A DNA stretch of 7,570 nt from the NCBI GenBank assembly GCA_029881015.1, contig JAOUNK010000161.1, forward strand, positions 1 through 7,570, given 5' to 3'. Origin of the DNA: Gammaproteobacteria bacterium. Lineage in GTDB: Bacteria > Pseudomonadota > Gammaproteobacteria > Steroidobacterales > Woeseiaceae. How positions within the stretch are numbered: position 1 is the first letter of the stretch; the number at the start of each line of letters is the position of its first letter. Below the pieces are notes generated by a model. The model was not told the origin of the DNA. It did not search any database and was given only the letters and a program-made list of their open reading frames with translations. Made by a program: the position numbers and the translations under genes. This document shows, in pieces, positions 5,927 through 7,570 of the stretch.

Positions 5927-7192
5927 CTATTCCTCGACCACGGGTTGGCCCACGCGCACCGTGCGGATCCGGTTGTCGTCCACTTCCACGATTTCGATCG
6001 GGTAACCGTTGACTTCAAGGGAGGTGCCGGGCTCCGGGATAGTCTCCAGGAGTTCAACGATCAGGCCGTTGAGCGTCTTGGGCCCGTCGGTAGGCAGGTC
6101 CCATTCCTGGGAACGGTTCAGCTCGCGAATATTCGCGGTCGCGTCCACGATAAACGTATCCGATCCCTCCGACACCACGTCGTCGATATCGTCTGCCGGG
6201 TCGGTCGTGAATTCGCCGACAATCTCTTCAAGAATGTCTTCGAGCGTGACGATCCCCTGGATATCCCCGTATTCATCGACGACGAGCGCAGTGCGTTCCT
6301 TGCGCCTCTGGAACTGCACGAGTTGCTTGCTGAGAGGCGTTCCCTCGGGAACGAAATACGGTTCCGTCAGCAGCTGTTGAAGTGCAGATTTCGTCAATTC
6401 GGTCGTCGCGAGATTGGCGAGCTTGCGCAGGTGCAGGATGCCGACAACCTGGTCAATGCTGTCGCGGTAAACCGGCAGGCGCGTGTGCTCACTGCTTGAA
6501 ATCGTCTTCTCGATATCCTCATCGTCGTCGTCAAGATCGATGCCGATGATTTCGTTGTGCGGCACCATTACATCGTCGACCGTGACTTGCTCCAGGTCGA
6601 GAATGCTAAGCAGCATGGTGCGGTACCGGCCGGAGATGCGCGACCCCGCTTCGTGGACCACGGTTCGCAGTTCCTCCCGGGTGAGCGCTTGCAGTTCGTT
6701 GTTGCTGGAGCGCACCCCGAACAGGAACAGCACGCCGTTGGCGCACAGGTTGGTGAGCCATACGAGCGGATAAGTGATCTTGAGCAAGGGGTAGTAAACC
6801 AGCGCGGCGGGGAACGCCACGCGTTCCGGGTGCATCGCGGCCAGGGTCTTCGGAGCGGTTTCGGCAAACACGAGCACGACCAGTGTGAGCACCACGGCTC
6901 CCAGGGCCGCGGCCGGCTCGCCGCCGAGTTTGAATGCGAACACGGCCACCAGCGAGGCTGCGTAAAAATTGACGAGGTTGTTGCCCAGCAGGATGAGGCC
7001 GATGAGTCGATCGGGCCGCCTGAGAAGATACTCCGCAAGGCGCGCGCCCCTGTGGCCATGACGGGCCTTGTGCCGCAACTGGTAGCGGTTAAGGCTCATG
7101 AGTGCCGTTTCCGAGCCTGAGAAGAAGGCGGAAAGCAGCAGCAACAGCAAGAGCAGGCTGATGGTACCGGCTAAGGGAACGTCATCGCCCAA
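5927..7192 (-). CDS. yfjD: CNNM/CorB (YfjD)-type membrane protein with CBS pair, probable magnesium transporter
   Basis: This 421-residue inner-membrane protein matches E. coli YfjD/CorB. Order of parts: a DUF21/CNNM membrane domain (about 8-165) with the family motifs FFSGSETAL (23-31), GNNLVN (70-75) and E111-T-x-P-K; a CBS pair (about 205-262 and 275-330, with EYGDIQGIVTLEDILEEIVG typical of the second); and a CorC_HlyC domain (about 335-418). Relatives are linked to magnesium transport or resistance; the exact direction and substrate here are inferred. The first helix has eight leucines in a row, coded by an imperfect AGC-rich run (about 7134-7156). An acidic stretch (DLDDDDEDIEK, about 219-229) lies in the first CBS repeat. 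The start is TTG at 7192, chosen because a strong GGAGGT sits 8 nt before it. Its TAG stop is one base from radA's stop. Confidence 0.95.
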   Translation of the reverse strand: MGDDVPLAGTISLLLLLLLLSAFFSGSETALMSLNRYQLRHKARHGHRGARLAEYLLRRPDRLIGLILLGNNLVNFYAASLVAVFAFKLGGEPAAALGAVVLTLVVLVFAETAPKTLAAMHPERVAFPAALVYYPLLKITYPLVWLTNLCANGVLFLFGVRSSNNELQALTREELRTVVHEAGSRISGRYRTMLLSILDLEQVTVDDVMVPHNEIIGIDLDDDDEDIEKTISSSEHTRLPVYRDSIDQVVGILHLRKLANLATTELTKSALQQLLTEPYFVPEGTPLSKQLVQFQRRKERTALVVDEYGDIQGIVTLEDILEEIVGEFTTDPADDIDDVVSEGSDTFIVDATANIRELNRSQEWDLPTDGPKTLNGLIVELLETIPEPGTSLEVNGYPIEIVEVDDNRIRTVRVGQPVVEE

Positions 7193-7266
7193 AGAAGGGC
7201 ACCTCCGAAAGTGTCAGAACAACCGCAGTTCAACAGCCCGTATACGGTGAGTCAAGAACCGGTGTC
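7193..7266 (-). promoter_or_regulatory. Gap before yfjD with strong ribosome binding site and possible weak promoter
   Basis: On the minus strand GGAGGT (7206-7201) lies 8 nt before the TTG start of yfjD and settles that start. Upstream, TTGACT (7255-7250) and TGAACT (7232-7227), 17 nt apart, form a poor sigma-70-like pair. A 10-bp perfect palindrome CCGTATACGG (7238-7247) lies between them. The 74-nt spacing allows either readthrough from ypjD or a separate weak promoter. Confidence 0.45.
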
Positions 7267-7570
7267 TCAGCCCCAGCTACGATTGAAAATTTCCTCGAGA
7301 ATGAGCCGGCTGCCGAAATAGGCCACGCACAGGACCGCGAACCCTCCAAGGTAGAGGCGCACAGCCTGCTTACCTCGCCAGCCACGGTAGAAACGTCCGG
7401 CGAGCAGCACGCCGAAGATGAGCCATGCCAGCAGGGACAAGAGAAATTTGTGGGCGAGGTGTTGTTCGATCAAGTCGTCGACGAACGAGGAGCCGGACAC
7501 GATCGCGAGCGTAAGGCCGGCAAAACCGGCCGCCGCCAGACCGAACAGCAACTTCTCGGTGGTCTCGAGC
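7267..7570 (-). CDS. ypjD: YpjD-like CcsA-family inner-membrane protein, C-terminal part (5' end outside window)
   Basis: The frame is open to the window edge and gives the last 100 residues. A TTG at 7551 could be misread as a start, but coding continues upstream (LETTEK before it), so the gene is partial. Three hydrophobic segments are visible. Between the first and second lies HLAHKFLLSLLAWLIFG, and between the second and third the GWRG motif; AYFGSR falls within the third segment near the C-terminus. All are as in E. coli YpjD, a relative of the cytochrome c assembly protein CcsA. The role of YpjD itself is not well defined. In E. coli ypjD lies next to yfjD, as here, and both are near ffh, so ffh would be expected just outside the window on the right. 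Stop TGA, 74 nt before yfjD. Confidence 0.9.
   Translation of the reverse strand, partial: LETTEKLLFGLAAAGFAGLTLAIVSGSSFVDDLIEQHLAHKFLLSLLAWLIFGVLLAGRFYRGWRGKQAVRLYLGGFAVLCVAYFGSRLILEEIFNRSWG

Noticed and set aside
4972..6057. Long open frame on the minus strand across radA (361 codons)
   Set aside because: It is an antisense shadow of radA and overlaps the CNNM gene end; the product has no recognisable motif.

Overview
The window looks like chromosomal DNA of a GC-rich gammaproteobacterium. The reasons are a RadA close to the E. coli protein along its length, a DnaB C-terminus of the usual proteobacterial type, and the ypjD-yfjD(corB) gene pair that E. coli also carries. No tRNA, rRNA, insertion sequence, CRISPR array or phage gene is visible. 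Seven genes fill nearly all of the window; two are cut by its edges.

Layout from left to right. Positions 1-483 (+) hold the end of the replicative helicase gene dnaB. Positions 514-4366 (-) hold three closely spaced genes read in the order kinase, phosphatase, FHA: a membrane-bound CHASE2 Ser/Thr protein kinase, a PP2C-type Ser/Thr phosphatase, and a soluble protein with two FHA domains. The gaps between them are 27 and 28 nt, so they are probably one operon. A 218-bp AT-rich divergent intergenic region (4367-4584) holds candidate promoters both ways. Positions 4585-5925 (+) hold radA. Convergent to it, with one base between the stop codons, is a CNNM/CorB-type membrane protein (5927-7192, -). 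Upstream of that is the C-terminal part of a YpjD-like CcsA-family membrane protein (7267 to the window edge, -).

The part worth attention is the kinase-phosphatase-FHA set. It has a writer, an eraser and a reader of phosphothreonine in one operon. The kinase has a predicted periplasmic sensor at its N-terminus and its catalytic domain at the C-terminus. No type VI secretion genes, the classic home of a kinase/PP2C/FHA trio, lie in the window. Instead the set sits between two RecA-fold DNA motor genes, dnaB and radA, with no alanine racemase gene (alr), which often follows dnaB in gammaproteobacteria. The inferred circuit is: an envelope signal acts on the kinase, the kinase phosphorylates the FHA protein or an unknown target, the first FHA domain reads the phosphothreonine, and PP2C resets it. 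Signal and targets cannot be read from the sequence. The remaining genes are ordinary housekeeping genes.
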